Of a DNA stretch of 64,000 nucleotides, positions 51,963 through 61,551 are shown piece after piece (the stretch's first letter is position 1; every line of letters starts with the position of its first letter). The position numbers and the translations under genes were made by a program. Under the pieces are notes generated by a model. That model had not been told where the DNA came from, did not search any database, and saw only the letters and a program-made list of their open reading frames with translations. Location of the stretch: assembly GCA_020444265.1 (NCBI GenBank), contig JAHLLH010000001.1:372001-436000 (forward strand), read 5' to 3'. Source of the stretch: a bacterium. Lineage in GTDB: Bacteria > Electryoneota > Electryoneia > Electryoneales > Electryoneaceae.

Positions 51963-52556
51963 GTGACAGACAAGAATACCGTGCTCGATGATGTGGTGAA
52001 TGGGGAAGAAGCGCCCCCGTCGTCCAGCAGTAAACGCCTGGCGATCGAGTGGGCCCCTTTTCATCGTGGCAAGGTTGGTGAAGAAACGCTGGTCAAGCGT
52101 GCTCTTCGTTCCACACCCTTGTTTGAAAATCTTCGGTCACGCGACTGGAAGTTGATGAGTGACCTGTTTCACGTCCGGGATTATTCCGCCGGGGAAGTCA
52201 TCTTTGAAAAAGGGACTCCCGGTCTGGGGATGTACGTGATCGTAGATGGTCGTGTAAAAATAGTTACCGAGGAGAAAGGCAAGGACGTCGTATTGACAAC
52301 CCTGAATCATGGGGACTTCTTCGGTGAAATGTCGCTGATCGACGAGATCGAACGCAGTGCCGGCGCTGTTGCTGAGACCCAGACACGTCTCGTTGGCCTC
52401 TTCCGTCCTCAGCTTCAGCAGTTGATGACCCACAGGCCGCGGCTGGGGATAACCCTTTTTGAGCGACTCGCTAAGATCGTTGTCCAGCGATTGCGGTATT
52501 CGAATCAGCTCCTGTTGCAACAGATGCAGGAGTACAAGTCGCAGGAGCAGGCATGA
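51963..52556 (+). CDS. Cyclic-nucleotide-binding-domain protein
   Basis: A 197-residue cytoplasmic protein. The N-terminal 65 residues are low-complexity; residues about 68-170 form a CNB fold (FENLRSRDWKLM, GEVIFEKGTPGLGMYVIVDG, GDFFGEMSLIDEIERSA). The phosphate-binding cassette GEMSLID..RSA is close to canonical. No DNA-binding domain follows; the tail is helical. The start at GTG 51963 has GAGGG upstream; an earlier TTG at 51915 is less likely. It overlaps the permease gene by ATGA. Confidence 0.85.
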   Translation: MTDKNTVLDDVVNGEEAPPSSSSKRLAIEWAPFHRGKVGEETLVKRALRSTPLFENLRSRDWKLMSDLFHVRDYSAGEVIFEKGTPGLGMYVIVDGRVKIVTEEKGKDVVLTTLNHGDFFGEMSLIDEIERSAGAVAETQTRLVGLFRPQLQQLMTHRPRLGITLFERLAKIVVQRLRYSNQLLLQQMQEYKSQEQA

Positions 52557-53644
52557 GCTCAGCCACCCCGGCGATAAAGGAACGGTCCACAGTTTACCGT
52601 AAAATCGTCCTTGGTCTTCTCTGGCTGGGAGTTTTTTACGGGTTCTTCAGGATATTCCCGTATATCCGCGACCTTGTGGTCGTTGTGATCATCGCCGTGG
52701 TGTTGAATTACATCTTCCGTCCTATTGTCGGTATGATGGAGAGAAGGGGGGTGAATCGCATTTATGCGATTGCCATCATTTTCGCCATCCTTATCCTCCT
52801 GTTGGTGCTTCTCTTGAATGGTTTGGTGCCAACGCTGATTGATGAAATCGGTTCCCTCTCCAGCAACATTGAAAGCCTTGATATTCAAGGTATATATGTC
52901 AGCAGTATCGATTGGTTGGAGGCGCGTGTTCCCGGATTGGTGCGTCTCCTCGGCATTGAACCGGATCAGGCATCGGATCTGATGGACCGGATTGGTACAG
53001 CAACATCCGGTTTCCTCAAGCAATCGCTCAGTATCCTCGCTAGCGCTGCCAATGTGCTCTCGCTCAGTATTGTTGTCCCTTTCCTGCTCTTCTTCCTGCT
53101 AAAGGATGGGGACAAAATGATGCGAGCAATTATTCGACGGGTGCCGAACCGTTTCTTCGAAATGACGATGTCACTGGTGAACCGGGTCGATACGGCTCTC
53201 GGAAACTACATCCGTAGTGTTCTGCTCGAATCAAGTATTGTGGGACTGCTGGTCTGGGGTGGCCTTGAGGTAATGGGGCTCCGCTTCGCACTGATTCTGG
53301 GGATTATCAATGGGCTATTGAACATGATTCCCTTCTTCGGTCCGCTGATTGCATACATCCCCACGGCTGTTGTTGTGTTGATTACGTTCCAACCTATCGG
53401 GTGGGGTCTTTTCTGGATGGTTATCGTCCTGGTTTCTGCGCAGGCAATTGACAACGTTTTGTTGAAACCCCTCCTGATTTCACGTTCGACATCTGTTCAT
53501 CCCGCAACGGTCCTGCTCGCTGTGTTGATTGGTGGGCGTGTTGCCGGCGCGATCGGTATGTTTGTTGCGGTTCCGGTCTTTTCGATTATCCAAGTCATCG
53601 TGCTCGATCTTTACGATCACTTGAAGAGTTATCGTATCATCTGA
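52553..53644 (+). CDS. AI-2E family transporter (PerM/YdiK type)
   Basis: A 363-residue inner-membrane protein of the AI-2 exporter family with about eight hydrophobic helices, the family segment VVIIAVVLNYIFRPIV near the N-terminus, PFLLFFLLKDGDKM in the centre, and NMIPFFGPLIAYIPT, then a terminal DNVLLKPLLISRS. Substrates of this family include sodium/proton and possibly AI-2; not decidable here. The 4-base overlap with a CNB protein suggests nucleotide-gated control (inference). Confidence 0.9.
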   Translation: MSSATPAIKERSTVYRKIVLGLLWLGVFYGFFRIFPYIRDLVVVVIIAVVLNYIFRPIVGMMERRGVNRIYAIAIIFAILILLLVLLLNGLVPTLIDEIGSLSSNIESLDIQGIYVSSIDWLEARVPGLVRLLGIEPDQASDLMDRIGTATSGFLKQSLSILASAANVLSLSIVVPFLLFFLLKDGDKMMRAIIRRVPNRFFEMTMSLVNRVDTALGNYIRSVLLESSIVGLLVWGGLEVMGLRFALILGIINGLLNMIPFFGPLIAYIPTAVVVLITFQPIGWGLFWMVIVLVSAQAIDNVLLKPLLISRSTSVHPATVLLAVLIGGRVAGAIGMFVAVPVFSIIQVIVLDLYDHLKSYRII

Positions 53645-53704
53645 TCGAGCCATTCATAGAGGCTGCGCTTTGCCGCCGCCTGCCTGATCACGTACCTTCC
53701 AGCC

Positions 53705-54565
53705 ATGATGAACGATCCGTCCGACAAAGCCAAACCTCCGATTTTACCGCTCCATCCGGCGCTGGTTGAACGCATGTTTTACAAGCCGAAGGAGTGGGAA
53801 GCTCTTTATCGGACAGATGAGCCGCTTCGCGGGGGAAAGCCACCTCAGCCAGATTTGGGTGCCTCTTTAGCTGGGTTTCTAGAGTTTCTTGCCCCAATGT
53901 TTCAGGCAAAGCTCGCACTGGACCTTGGGACGAGCTTGGGGTATTCCTCGCATGTTCTGGCACAAATCGTCGGTCAAGATGGCAGTGTCCTCTCTGTGGA
54001 ACGTGAACCAGCCTTGGCACGCCGTGCCCGCGAAAACCTGAAAAAGACGGGGATGGACAAGCGTGTCGCCGTTATCATGGGCGAGGCGGACGAGGTCATG
54101 CGTGAGCTGACCGGCCCCTACGATATTATCCTCCTCGATGTGGACAAGGCTCAGTACCTTGATCTCTTTGACCGGATCGTGGAGCTGCTTGCGGTTGGTG
54201 GTCACCTGATCGTCGATGATGTCGGCTTTCTATCAAGGGACTTCGATCCTCGTTTACGCCCTCTCGCGCTGCATATCGCACGATTTGTGAAAGCATTACT
54301 CCAACACCCCGGGATGGAATCGATTTATATCCCACTCGGTGATGGGTTAGTCCTTGCGCGACGTCTCCCACCAGGTGAGGAAAAGCAACTGAGCATGTTT
54401 GGTAACCGTAAGGAGGCTGAACCTGCAGACGCTTCTACCGATCAAAAGGGAGTAAACAAGCCCACGGTCACAGAGAAACCAGCATCAACACCTTCCGAAG
54501 GAACCGTTCCACGGAACCTCGCAACAAGTGTCGGGATCATCAAACCGCAGAAAACGGACTCATGA
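53705..54565 (+). CDS. Class I SAM-dependent O-methyltransferase (CCoAOMT-like)
   Basis: A 286-residue protein. SAM motif I is [17 protein letters not shown], followed by [18 protein letters not shown], the divalent-metal-type [13 protein letters not shown] and [11 protein letters not shown]. The core ends near residue 220. The last 60 residues are a polar, low-complexity tail. The start is ATG 53705 or the adjacent ATG 53708. It overlaps purL by ATGA. The acceptor is unknown. Confidence 0.88.
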   Translation: MMNDPSDKAKPPILPLHPALVERMFYKPKEWEALYRTDEPLRGGKPPQPDLGASLAGFLEFLAPMFQAKLALDLGTSLGYSSHVLAQIVGQDGSVLSVEREPALARRARENLKKTGMDKRVAVIMGEADEVMRELTGPYDIILLDVDKAQYLDLFDRIVELLAVGGHLIVDDVGFLSRDFDPRLRPLALHIARFVKALLQHPGMESIYIPLGDGLVLARRLPPGEEKQLSMFGNRKEAEPADASTDQKGVNKPTVTEKPASTPSEGTVPRNLATSVGIIKPQKTDS

Positions 54566-56823
54566 CGCGTCAAGCAATCGATCCAAACCAGAAACCAGTC
54601 GCCTATCCCGGCGATCCGGAAGTCACCCTTGATATTGCTGCTACACTGGGAGTTACGGATGAGGAATATACCCGAATTCAGGACATTCTCGGCCGTATGC
54701 CAACCTGGACCGAGCTCGGGATATTCTCGGTCATGTGGTCTGAACATGCCAGCTATAAAAATTCCATCCTCGAGCTGAAGAAGCTGCCCCGTTCGGGTGG
54801 ACGACTCCTGGTGGGTGCGGGCGAAGAAAATGCAGGGCTGGTGGATATTGGCGACAATCTCGCGGTTGCCTTCAAGGTGGAGAGCCATAACCATCCTTCC
54901 GCCGTGGAACCCTATCAGGGTGCGGCAACGGGAGTTGGTGGCATTCTGCGTGATGTATTCACTATGGGTGCACGTCCCATCGCCCTCCTGGACAGCCTCC
55001 GCTTCGGTCCACCTGAGGATGAACGAGTTCGTTTCCTGGTAGACGGTGTAGTTCGAGGCATCGCTGATTACGGCAACTGCATGGGGATTCCCACTGTTGG
55101 TGGGGAGATCTATTTCGAAGAATCCTACCGTGGCAATCCGCTTGTGAACGCGATGGCGGTTGGGATTATGGAACCGGGTAAGATGATGAGCGCCGCCGCA
55201 AAGGGTGTCGGAAACCCGGTTATCTACATCGGTTCTCGTACTGGGCGGGACGGTATTCACGGAGCAACTTTCGCCTCCGTTGAGCTTTCCGAAGAATCGC
55301 AGAGCCGCAAGAGCAATGTCCAGGTCGGTGATCCGTTCATGGAAAAGCTTCTACTCGAGGCCACCCTCGCTCTGGCGGATACCGGCGCAGTCGTTGGTAT
55401 TCAGGATATGGGTGCTGCGGGCTTGACCTGCTCGTCCAGTGAAATGGCCGCCAAGACAGGAATGGGGATTGTCCTCGACCTGAACAAGGTGCCGAAACGA
55501 GAACAGGGGATGACTCCCTACGAAACCCTGTTGAGTGAGTCTCAAGAACGGATGCTGTTAGTCGCGGAAAAGGGTCGTGAACAAGAAATCTTTGATGTCG
55601 CAGAACACTGGGAGTTACAGGCAGTCGAAATCGGATATGTGACCGATGATGGCCGAATGAAAGTCATGCAGGACGGTCTATTGGTTGCGGATATTCCTGC
55701 AAATGACCTTGCTCTTGGTGGCGGCGCACCCGTTTACGAACGTGACGTCGAAGAACCTGAGTATTTGAAGTCGGTCAAGACAATGCCCGAATTCGAAGAA
55801 CCCACCGATTTAAAAGAAGCTGCACTCAGTTTGCTGGCCCGTCCGAATATCGCCAGCAAAAAGCATGTCTTCCGTCAGTACGACAGTATGGTTCGTGGTA
55901 ACACAAAAGTTCTTCCAGGACGCGGAGATGCCGCCGTAGTCCGCATTCCCGGCACAAACAAGGCATTGGGGATGGCCACAGATTGCAATGGCCGGTTTAC
56001 TTACCTGAACCCCAGGCAGGGTGCTGCGATGGCGGTGGCGGAAGCGGCTCGAAATGTTGCCTGTACTGGCGCAGAACCGCTAGGTGTCACCAACTGCCTG
56101 AATTTTGGCAATCCTTACAAGCCCCAAATGTACTGGACCTTCCGAGAGGCTGTCGCAGGCATGGGTGAAGCGTGTCGAGCACTGAACACGCCAGTGACGG
56201 GTGGTAATGTCTCCTTCTACAACGAGAGTCCGACAGGAGCGGTCTTCCCGACCCCAGTGATCGGAATTGTCGGACTTGCGGAAGAGATCGAGAAAACGGT
56301 GGGGATGGGTGCAACACGCGAAGGGGATGCCGTGTTCCTCATCGGTGCAGACGCAACATCTTGGGCAGGCAGCGAGTGGCAGGTCATGCAGCACGGTCAG
56401 CCGTACGGTGAGCTGCCACCCTTCAATCTCGATCTCGAAGTCAGGTTGCAACAGCTCATAATCACGGCTATTCGAGCCGGGTATGTACAAGCTGCACATG
56501 ATCTTGCTGAAGGTGGTCTGGTGACGGCTGCAGCGGAGATGTGCATAGCCGATCCGCTCAATCCTCAGGGAATGCAGCTGGAATTCGAAGAGATATCCTC
56601 GCTTGATCTCTTTGGAGAAGGACCATCCCGTGTGCTGATAATTGTCGAACCGGCTCATGTTGACGATTTAGAAGAGCTCGCCCGGAAGAATGATGTTCCA
56701 GCCGAATGGATTGGAACGACGGGTGGCAAAGGGCTTGGCTTCAGGACGCTGTTCAGTCTCAGTTTCGAAGAGATGTCCAAAGCGTACTATCATGGCCTTT
56801 CGGAAGCCCTCGGTATCGAGTAA
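54562..56823 (+). CDS. purL: Phosphoribosylformylglycinamidine synthase subunit II
   Basis: A 753-residue small-type PurL: FGAR to FGAM with ATP, needing PurS and PurQ partners, which are not in the window. Motifs are [11 protein letters not shown], the ATP-binding [19 protein letters not shown] and GGVLRD-type [14 protein letters not shown], and [10 protein letters not shown]. It is overlapped by the methyltransferase gene and followed by a terminator. Confidence 0.97.
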   Translation: MTRQAIDPNQKPVAYPGDPEVTLDIAATLGVTDEEYTRIQDILGRMPTWTELGIFSVMWSEHASYKNSILELKKLPRSGGRLLVGAGEENAGLVDIGDNLAVAFKVESHNHPSAVEPYQGAATGVGGILRDVFTMGARPIALLDSLRFGPPEDERVRFLVDGVVRGIADYGNCMGIPTVGGEIYFEESYRGNPLVNAMAVGIMEPGKMMSAAAKGVGNPVIYIGSRTGRDGIHGATFASVELSEESQSRKSNVQVGDPFMEKLLLEATLALADTGAVVGIQDMGAAGLTCSSSEMAAKTGMGIVLDLNKVPKREQGMTPYETLLSESQERMLLVAEKGREQEIFDVAEHWELQAVEIGYVTDDGRMKVMQDGLLVADIPANDLALGGGAPVYERDVEEPEYLKSVKTMPEFEEPTDLKEAALSLLARPNIASKKHVFRQYDSMVRGNTKVLPGRGDAAVVRIPGTNKALGMATDCNGRFTYLNPRQGAAMAVAEAARNVACTGAEPLGVTNCLNFGNPYKPQMYWTFREAVAGMGEACRALNTPVTGGNVSFYNESPTGAVFPTPVIGIVGLAEEIEKTVGMGATREGDAVFLIGADATSWAGSEWQVMQHGQPYGELPPFNLDLEVRLQQLIITAIRAGYVQAAHDLAEGGLVTAAAEMCIADPLNPQGMQLEFEEISSLDLFGEGPSRVLIIVEPAHVDDLEELARKNDVPAEWIGTTGGKGLGFRTLFSLSFEEMSKAYYHGLSEALGIE

Positions 56824-56846
56824 ATGTGTACTGATGGCTGGAATTG

Positions 56847-56875
56847 GGGGCTTGCCAAGGCAAGCCCCTTCTTTC
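56847..56875 (+). terminator. Rho-independent terminator after purL
   Basis: Stem GGGGCTTG/CAAGCCCC (56847-56854 with 56861-56868) with a 6-nt loop, followed by TTCTTTCT. Confidence 0.85.
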
Positions 56876-57020
56876 TAGAGCCAAGCATGCTCGCGACGAA
56901 TTATTTGACCGTGGAACGCTAGGTTTCCACTGCGAGAAGCGTGTAGATTTGACAGTTTCGAACCATTTTTTTGGTTTTATCGAGTTGGATTATTCGGGTA
57001 GCTTTTTCGGATCAGGGGCT

Positions 57021-57698
57021 TTGCAGAACACACACGCATCGTTTCGGCTGTTTTTCTGGCCACGCAGCACCATGCGATGGATCTTGCATCATGATCCCAA
57101 TTACGGGGTTATGATGATCGCAATGTTTGCGGGCATCACTGCCGCGCTTCGCAACAGCGTGATCCATGGTCTACATCCTCTTCCTGATCTGGTTGGTCAT
57201 TCAGAACTGTTGAATTCGATCATCGCCTATGGGATCGGGCCATCTGCAGGTCTTGTAATGACTGCAGTGACGATCTCCATGTATGGCTCACTCCTCGGTG
57301 TCTTCCTCGTCACGCTTGGCAGCTTTGTGTTACTCAGTATCGGCTGGACCTTTGGAATTAACGCTCGGTTTAAAGATGTTCGAGCCGCCCTTGTCTGGTC
57401 CTTTGTGCCATACTCATGGCTTTCGCCCATCTACATGTTGTACGGTTTGGTGCAGTTCAACGAGATTCGGAATGAATCTTTCGTTTTTGGGACAGTTTAT
57501 CCCTGGGATGTTGGGGGTGGGGTTTTATCCTGGCTGATCTGGTTTGACTATGCGATTCGTCTCTTCTGCCTCGTTTGGCTCGTATTGAAGCTTTCAGTGG
57601 CTATGGATCAACCAATCTGGAAAACGGCGATCATTGTTGGCATCGCTATTCTGCCGCCTGCGATCCTGCTTGTACCCTGGCAGGGATTCGGATTCTAA
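57021..57698 (+). CDS. Yip1-family-like membrane protein
   Basis: A 225-residue integral membrane protein with about five transmembrane segments. The entry FRLFFWPRSTMRWILHHDPN is like the amphipathic pre-membrane part of bacterial Yip1/YIF1 proteins. The start is uncertain: TTG 57021 keeps the conserved-looking FRLFFWPRS segment, and ATG 57072 would give 208 residues; the frame is open upstream into the purL terminator, which is not coding. It lies 12 bases before pgpA. The function is unknown. Confidence 0.65.
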   Translation: MQNTHASFRLFFWPRSTMRWILHHDPNYGVMMIAMFAGITAALRNSVIHGLHPLPDLVGHSELLNSIIAYGIGPSAGLVMTAVTISMYGSLLGVFLVTLGSFVLLSIGWTFGINARFKDVRAALVWSFVPYSWLSPIYMLYGLVQFNEIRNESFVFGTVYPWDVGGGVLSWLIWFDYAIRLFCLVWLVLKLSVAMDQPIWKTAIIVGIAILPPAILLVPWQGFGF

Positions 57699-57710
57699 AG
57701 GAGATATGAA

Positions 57711-58229
57711 ATGATTGGTGGAAAATGGGCCAAATCGGGTGTCACTGGAGAACGGTTGGGCGAACCACCCCATGTTTTCGCCCAGTTGATTACCCGTGTT
57801 TTTGGGACCGGACTTGGGACAGGGTATGCCCCAGTGGCTCAAGGAACGGCGGGTAGCGCAGTACTAGTGATCCTCTGGTGGTTTTTCATGCCTGAACTGG
57901 ATCCTTTTGCCCAAGGTGCTGCGATAATCCTGCTGACAGCGATCAGCATCCCGCTATCAAATTGGGGCGAACGGATGTGGGGGGAGGACCCGGGGCGCAT
58001 CACAGTTGACGAATTCGCAGGACAGGCAATCACACTTTTCATGGTCCCACATGAATGGCCTGCTTTCTTGGCCGCGTTTATCCTGTTTCGACTATTCGAT
58101 ACTTTTAAATTGCCGTTCATCAGAAACAAGATTGAACCCATACCGGACGGGTGGGGGGTGACCCTCGATGATGTGCTAGCTGGTGCCCTGGGCAGGATAT
58201 GTATGGTACCGGTCTTATTGTTCATTTGA
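57711..58229 (+). CDS. pgpA: Phosphatidylglycerophosphatase A
   Basis: A 172-residue membrane phosphatase making phosphatidylglycerol from its phosphate. Conserved blocks: FGTGLGTGYAPVAQGTAGS, DPGRITVDEFAGQ, FRLFDTFKLPF and GWGVTLDDVLAG. Three to four hydrophobic helices. A strong AAGGAGATAT ribosome site precedes the ATG. It acts after the CDP-alcohol phosphatidyltransferase encoded at 26035. Confidence 0.94.
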   Translation: MIGGKWAKSGVTGERLGEPPHVFAQLITRVFGTGLGTGYAPVAQGTAGSAVLVILWWFFMPELDPFAQGAAIILLTAISIPLSNWGERMWGEDPGRITVDEFAGQAITLFMVPHEWPAFLAAFILFRLFDTFKLPFIRNKIEPIPDGWGVTLDDVLAGALGRICMVPVLLFI

Positions 58230-58243
58230 AGGACTATATGCAA

Positions 58244-58285
58244 TACAACAGACAGCCCCGCTTCAAAGCGGGGCTGTCTGTTGTA
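58244..58285. terminator. Long bidirectional terminator hairpin between pgpA and the CDGSH gene
   Basis: Perfect 18-bp stem (58244-58261 with 58268-58285) around loop TTCAAA, core ACAGACAGCCCCGC/GCGGGGCTGTCTGT. The right arm abuts the stop codon of the minus-strand gene. Confidence 0.85.
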
Positions 58286-58567
58286 CTACTTATTGTTGCA
58301 ATCATCTTCTCCCAGTGTCTCATGGGTACGATCACAAAAGGGGGGAGTGCTTGTCTGTTTGCACTGACAAAACCGGACCTTCTGTGGTTTGTCAAACATC
58401 AGCTTCAATGATTTCATCGTACTTCTACCCCGATGCGCTGTATCACAGAAGGGTTGGCTCTGCGAAAAGCCACAGGTACACCAGGAGTAGAGTCGGTCAG
58501 CTTCAACGTCGATCACTGAAGGCTCGCACTTGGCAATGACAGGTTTGGTGGCGAGGGGGTCGTTCAT
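58286..58567 (-). CDS. Double CDGSH iron-sulfur protein
   Basis: A 93-residue cytoplasmic protein with two CDGSH-type 2Fe-2S sites: CTCGFSQSQPFCDTAH and CQCKQTSTPPFCDRTH, each C-x-C-x(n)-P-x-C-D-x-x-H with three Cys and one His ligand. Tandem CDGSH proteins resemble the Miner2/mitoNEET-type fold in a single chain. The start at ATG 58567 has GGAG 7-8 bases upstream. Roles of bacterial members in redox or iron-sulfur handling are not settled. Confidence 0.9.
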   Translation of the reverse strand: MNDPLATKPVIAKCEPSVIDVEADRLYSWCTCGFSQSQPFCDTAHRGRSTMKSLKLMFDKPQKVRFCQCKQTSTPPFCDRTHETLGEDDCNNK

Positions 58568-58632
58568 CTTACTACTCCGCAACTCGTACAGTGTTCTCGA
58601 ACAGGAAAGTACAGCGACATAGAGCAATAAAA

Positions 58633-58655
58633 AAGCCGCTCATTGCGAGCGGCTT
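58633..58655 (-). terminator. Minus-strand terminator of marR-yceI
   Basis: Stem AAGCCGCTC/GAGCGGCTT with loop of 5; on the minus strand it is followed by TTTTTTATTG. Confidence 0.9.
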
Positions 58656-58662
58656 GAACTTG

Positions 58663-59262
58663 TCAGCCCTGAGGTACTTCGTTCAGCTCAACATCCAGGA
58701 TGATGTCGACCTCCTCGCTCACCAGCACACCTCCCGTTTCCAATGCACGGTTCCAGGTAAGGTTGAAATCAGTTCTGTTGATCTTTGTCGATGCTGTTGC
58801 CGCAATCTTCGTTGTACCCATGAAGTCGATGGGGCCACTTGGGCCCTCGACATCAAGAATGACTTCTCGCGTGACATCCTTGATCGTCAAGTTGCCCACT
58901 ACTTTCAATCCATCAGCTTGAGGCAGAACCTTCGTGGAGACGAAGGTGATGGTCGGGTATTTATCGACCTCAAAGAAATCCGCACTGCGAAGGTGACCGT
59001 CACGTTTTTCATTGTCGGTATCGACGGACGCGACGTCAATAATAACAGTCACTGAACTGGCAGTCGGGTTCTCAGAGTCAAATTTGATAGTCCCGCTGTA
59101 TTCGTTGAACTGACCCCACACGTTTGCGACGGCCAGGTGTTTTACCTTGAATTTGACGTTCGTGTGTGCCTGGTCCAGTTCCCATGTCGACGCGGAAACT
59201 GGGGCTGCAAGCATTGCCGGAATCGCTGCCGCAGCAGCCAGGGTAGAAACTTTCTTCTTCAT
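58663..59262 (-). CDS. yceI: YceI-family periplasmic protein
   Basis: A 199-residue exported lipocalin-like protein that binds polyisoprenoid-type lipids in characterised members. The signal peptide has a poly-Ala core and ASA cleavage (residues 1-25). Family motifs: WELDQAHTNVKFKVKHL, DNEKRDGHLRSADFFEVDKYP and TDFNLTWN. AAGGAGGT precedes the ATG. It lies 15 bases after marR on the same strand, so it is probably controlled by it. Confidence 0.95.
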   Translation of the reverse strand: MKKKVSTLAAAAAIPAMLAAPVSASTWELDQAHTNVKFKVKHLAVANVWGQFNEYSGTIKFDSENPTASSVTVIIDVASVDTDNEKRDGHLRSADFFEVDKYPTITFVSTKVLPQADGLKVVGNLTIKDVTREVILDVEGPSGPIDFMGTTKIAATASTKINRTDFNLTWNRALETGGVLVSEEVDIILDVELNEVPQG

Positions 59263-59277
59263 GTGTGTACCTCCTTC

Positions 59278-59760
59278 TTATGACGTTAAAGCCTGTCGAT
59301 CTACCGAGAGGGTTGCCACATGATGCCCAACCTTTCGTAAGAGGTTGTTCAGCTGTACGGTTTCCTCGGTCGACAGGACGGAAAAAGCTTGTGTCAAGCG
59401 TTCGACGTGGGCGGGGAAGATGGATGCAATCAACTCTTTACCCGCCGGAAGCAGGCTAACAGTAATCATGCGACGATCTTTCGTGTCCCGAACTCGTTGC
59501 GCAAGTTGACGTTTTTCAAGGTTGTCAATCACCATCGTCAGGTTGCCTGTGCTTTTCAGGATCTTGGATGCAATTTCCCGCTGGCACATCGGTCCGAGAT
59601 GATACAAAGCTTCCAGTACCCCGAACTGACTTGCTGTCAGACCAGCATCATTGATCGGCTTAAACAGTTTGCTCAGGATGCTTTCCGAAGCTCGTGTAAG
59701 CTTGATGAAAAGATCCAGAGCGGCGACCTGCTGGTTCGAACCCTGATAGTGTGTCGGCAT
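59278..59760 (-). CDS. MarR-family transcriptional regulator
   Basis: A 160-residue winged-helix regulator. The DNA-binding core is LTASQFGVLEALYHLGP, then QREIASKILKSTGNLTMVIDNLEK and wing residues RDTKDRRMITVSL. The start at ATG 59760 was chosen because GGAGG lies 5 bases upstream; ATG 59772 is an alternative. It is the first gene of a two-gene operon with yceI and has a palindrome in its own promoter, suggesting autoregulation. Confidence 0.93.
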   Translation of the reverse strand: MPTHYQGSNQQVAALDLFIKLTRASESILSKLFKPINDAGLTASQFGVLEALYHLGPMCQREIASKILKSTGNLTMVIDNLEKRQLAQRVRDTKDRRMITVSLLPAGKELIASIFPAHVERLTQAFSVLSTEETVQLNNLLRKVGHHVATLSVDRQALTS

Positions 59761-59785
59761 CTCCGCCTCCATATCGTTCAATGTT

Positions 59786-59814
59786 AAACTATTCGATATA
59801 GAATGATAATGCAA
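59786..59814 (-). promoter_or_regulatory. marR-yceI promoter with internal palindrome
   Basis: On the minus strand TTGCAT (59814-59809), 17 bases, TAGTTT (59791-59786). The spacer contains the dyad ATTC-TATATC-GAAT (59791-59804), a plausible MarR operator. Confidence 0.6.
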
Positions 59815-59834
59815 GAGGAGATACGAGAGGAGAG

Positions 59835-59870
59835 AGACAGCCCCGCAGTGATTGGGCTGCGGGGCTGTCT
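59835..59870 (-). terminator. Terminator hairpin of the POT-like transporter gene
   Basis: Stem AGACAGCCCCGCAG/CTGCGGGGCTGTCT (59835-59848 with 59857-59870), sharing its core with the hairpin at 58244-58285. The T-tract is weak on the minus strand. Confidence 0.7.
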
Positions 59871-59896
59871 GTGCCTTCTATATCGTGCGAAACTTG

Positions 59897-61435
59897 CTAG
59901 GCGTTCATGTCTGACCACTTCTTCGCCATCTGATTAAAGATGACAAGTGCAATGATGGCAAGGAACCCGATCGCTGCAATGGGAAGCCAGACATACATCT
60001 GGGGGTGATAGGTGTCCCAGAGCAACTGGGTAACCGCTACCGAATCAAGACCAAGCACGTCCTGCAGCTTAATCATAGCCTCGGTACGTGAGACACCAAT
60101 CAACTCTTCAAGCTGCGAAACACCACCAGTCCACATCGCGAGTTTACCGGCACCCACTTCGGTATGCTGGAGCAGGTATTTCTGGGCTAGGACAGCTTTG
60201 TCGCCAAAGTTGCCGTACAGGTATCCGGCAAAATTGGATCCGACAAAGAGGCCGATCCCGACAGGGATATTCACATAGCCCAGGTATAATCCCTTCTTAC
60301 CAGGCGGGGCGATTAGCCCGAGGTACTCGTTCTTTTTCGGCCCGGTCAACATCTCACCCAGCGAGAAGAAGAGAACACCGAAGAGGAAGATGTAGCCGCT
60401 ACCCGTAAGCCCTGAAACGAGGATACCGGCGGTGGCAACGGTCATGCCGATGACCATCGCCGAAAGGGTCCGCATTTTTCGTACGGTCCAGGAAACGGGG
60501 ATCATCAGGGCGACAATCAGGATAGCGTTCAAGTTCAGCATAATTTCCTGGGGAACCTGAAGCCCTCGATCTGTCACATGAACGAAGATCGGCTCAATCC
60601 GAGCAGGCAGAATGCTGCTCAAACCACCCGCCAGGTGACCGCTGTCGACCCAGTCAGTAATGAAGTTCGGGTGCAAATCCCAGAGCTGGTACATCATGAG
60701 CCAGAAGCAGGACATGATGAGCAGCCAACTGATGAGCCGTACCTCGAAGATGTTTTTCAGCGTGTACCAGAAAACCTGGACCGGGTTTCGTGTTTTGTCC
60801 GCACCAGATTCAACATCTTTGAACGTGAACAGCATACCGTAGTTCAGGAATGTGATACCAGCTGCGGTCAGGAACAGGATCTCCCAGGAATACTCAGACC
60901 GAATGAAGGAGGCGAGCAGGGGTGCAATCGCGGCGCCAACGTTGACGATCCAGTAGAAGATTCCCCAGCCGACTGATGAGTTGTCCTTGGTCAGACTCTG
61001 GGCGAGGGAACCCTGCAAGCTTGGTTTGAAGAATGCTGTACCGGTAGCCAGGACCATGACAGCAGTAAAGAAACCCCAGAAACTGGTCATGTAGGCCATC
61101 ATGATGTAGCCGGTGATGTTTAACGTGATCGAAAAGGCTAGGGTCTTTTTGTAGCCGTAACGATCTGCATAACCACCAGTTACCATTGGTAGGATGGACT
61201 GAAAAACGCCCCACCAGGCGTAGATGATTCCCTTTTGCATCGCGGTGAAATGCAAGCCATGGACCTCATCCGCCTGCATGATGTAAATCGCCACCACGCT
61301 TCGAATGAGGAAATACGCCATCCGTTCCCACATCTCAATGACATTCAGCATCCAGTAGCCGAGGGGGAATCCGAACATGTGGAAACCTTCCGGCTTCGGG
61401 CTCTGCGCGGAGGTGTCGGGTGTGTTTGTGCTCAT
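59897..61435 (-). CDS. POT/PTR-like major facilitator transporter
   Basis: A 512-residue inner-membrane transporter with about 12-14 helices. MWERMAYFLIRSVVAIYI resembles the ExxERFxYY motif of proton-coupled oligopeptide transporters; GGYADRYGYKKTL and FFKPSLQGSLAQ are the usual MFS loop motifs. Large periplasmic or loop insertions lie around 240-330 and 430-480. The start at ATG 61435 follows GGAG by 12 bases; an upstream start at 61474 exists. It follows the symporter gene by 116 bases. Oligopeptides are the likely but unproven substrate. Confidence 0.82.
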   Translation of the reverse strand: MSTNTPDTSAQSPKPEGFHMFGFPLGYWMLNVIEMWERMAYFLIRSVVAIYIMQADEVHGLHFTAMQKGIIYAWWGVFQSILPMVTGGYADRYGYKKTLAFSITLNITGYIMMAYMTSFWGFFTAVMVLATGTAFFKPSLQGSLAQSLTKDNSSVGWGIFYWIVNVGAAIAPLLASFIRSEYSWEILFLTAAGITFLNYGMLFTFKDVESGADKTRNPVQVFWYTLKNIFEVRLISWLLIMSCFWLMMYQLWDLHPNFITDWVDSGHLAGGLSSILPARIEPIFVHVTDRGLQVPQEIMLNLNAILIVALMIPVSWTVRKMRTLSAMVIGMTVATAGILVSGLTGSGYIFLFGVLFFSLGEMLTGPKKNEYLGLIAPPGKKGLYLGYVNIPVGIGLFVGSNFAGYLYGNFGDKAVLAQKYLLQHTEVGAGKLAMWTGGVSQLEELIGVSRTEAMIKLQDVLGLDSVAVTQLLWDTYHPQMYVWLPIAAIGFLAIIALVIFNQMAKKWSDMNA

Positions 61436-61551
61436 CAGCGGTACATGCTCCGTTGGGTGCGACTTTAGCCGCATGTCAGCGGGTAAACGAGTTTTGCCAA
61501 ATTACACGTTACCCGATTGACGGACAAGGGCGCAGGAGCAATGCGAGCAGA

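Noticed and set aside
56844-57020. Longer N-terminus of the Yip1-like protein starting at TTG 56844
   Set aside because: That stretch runs through the purL terminator hairpin and shows no protein-like pattern.
58199-58411. A 70-codon plus-strand frame with a hydrophobic stretch
   Set aside because: It reads through the pgpA end, the long terminator hairpin and the antisense of the CDGSH gene.
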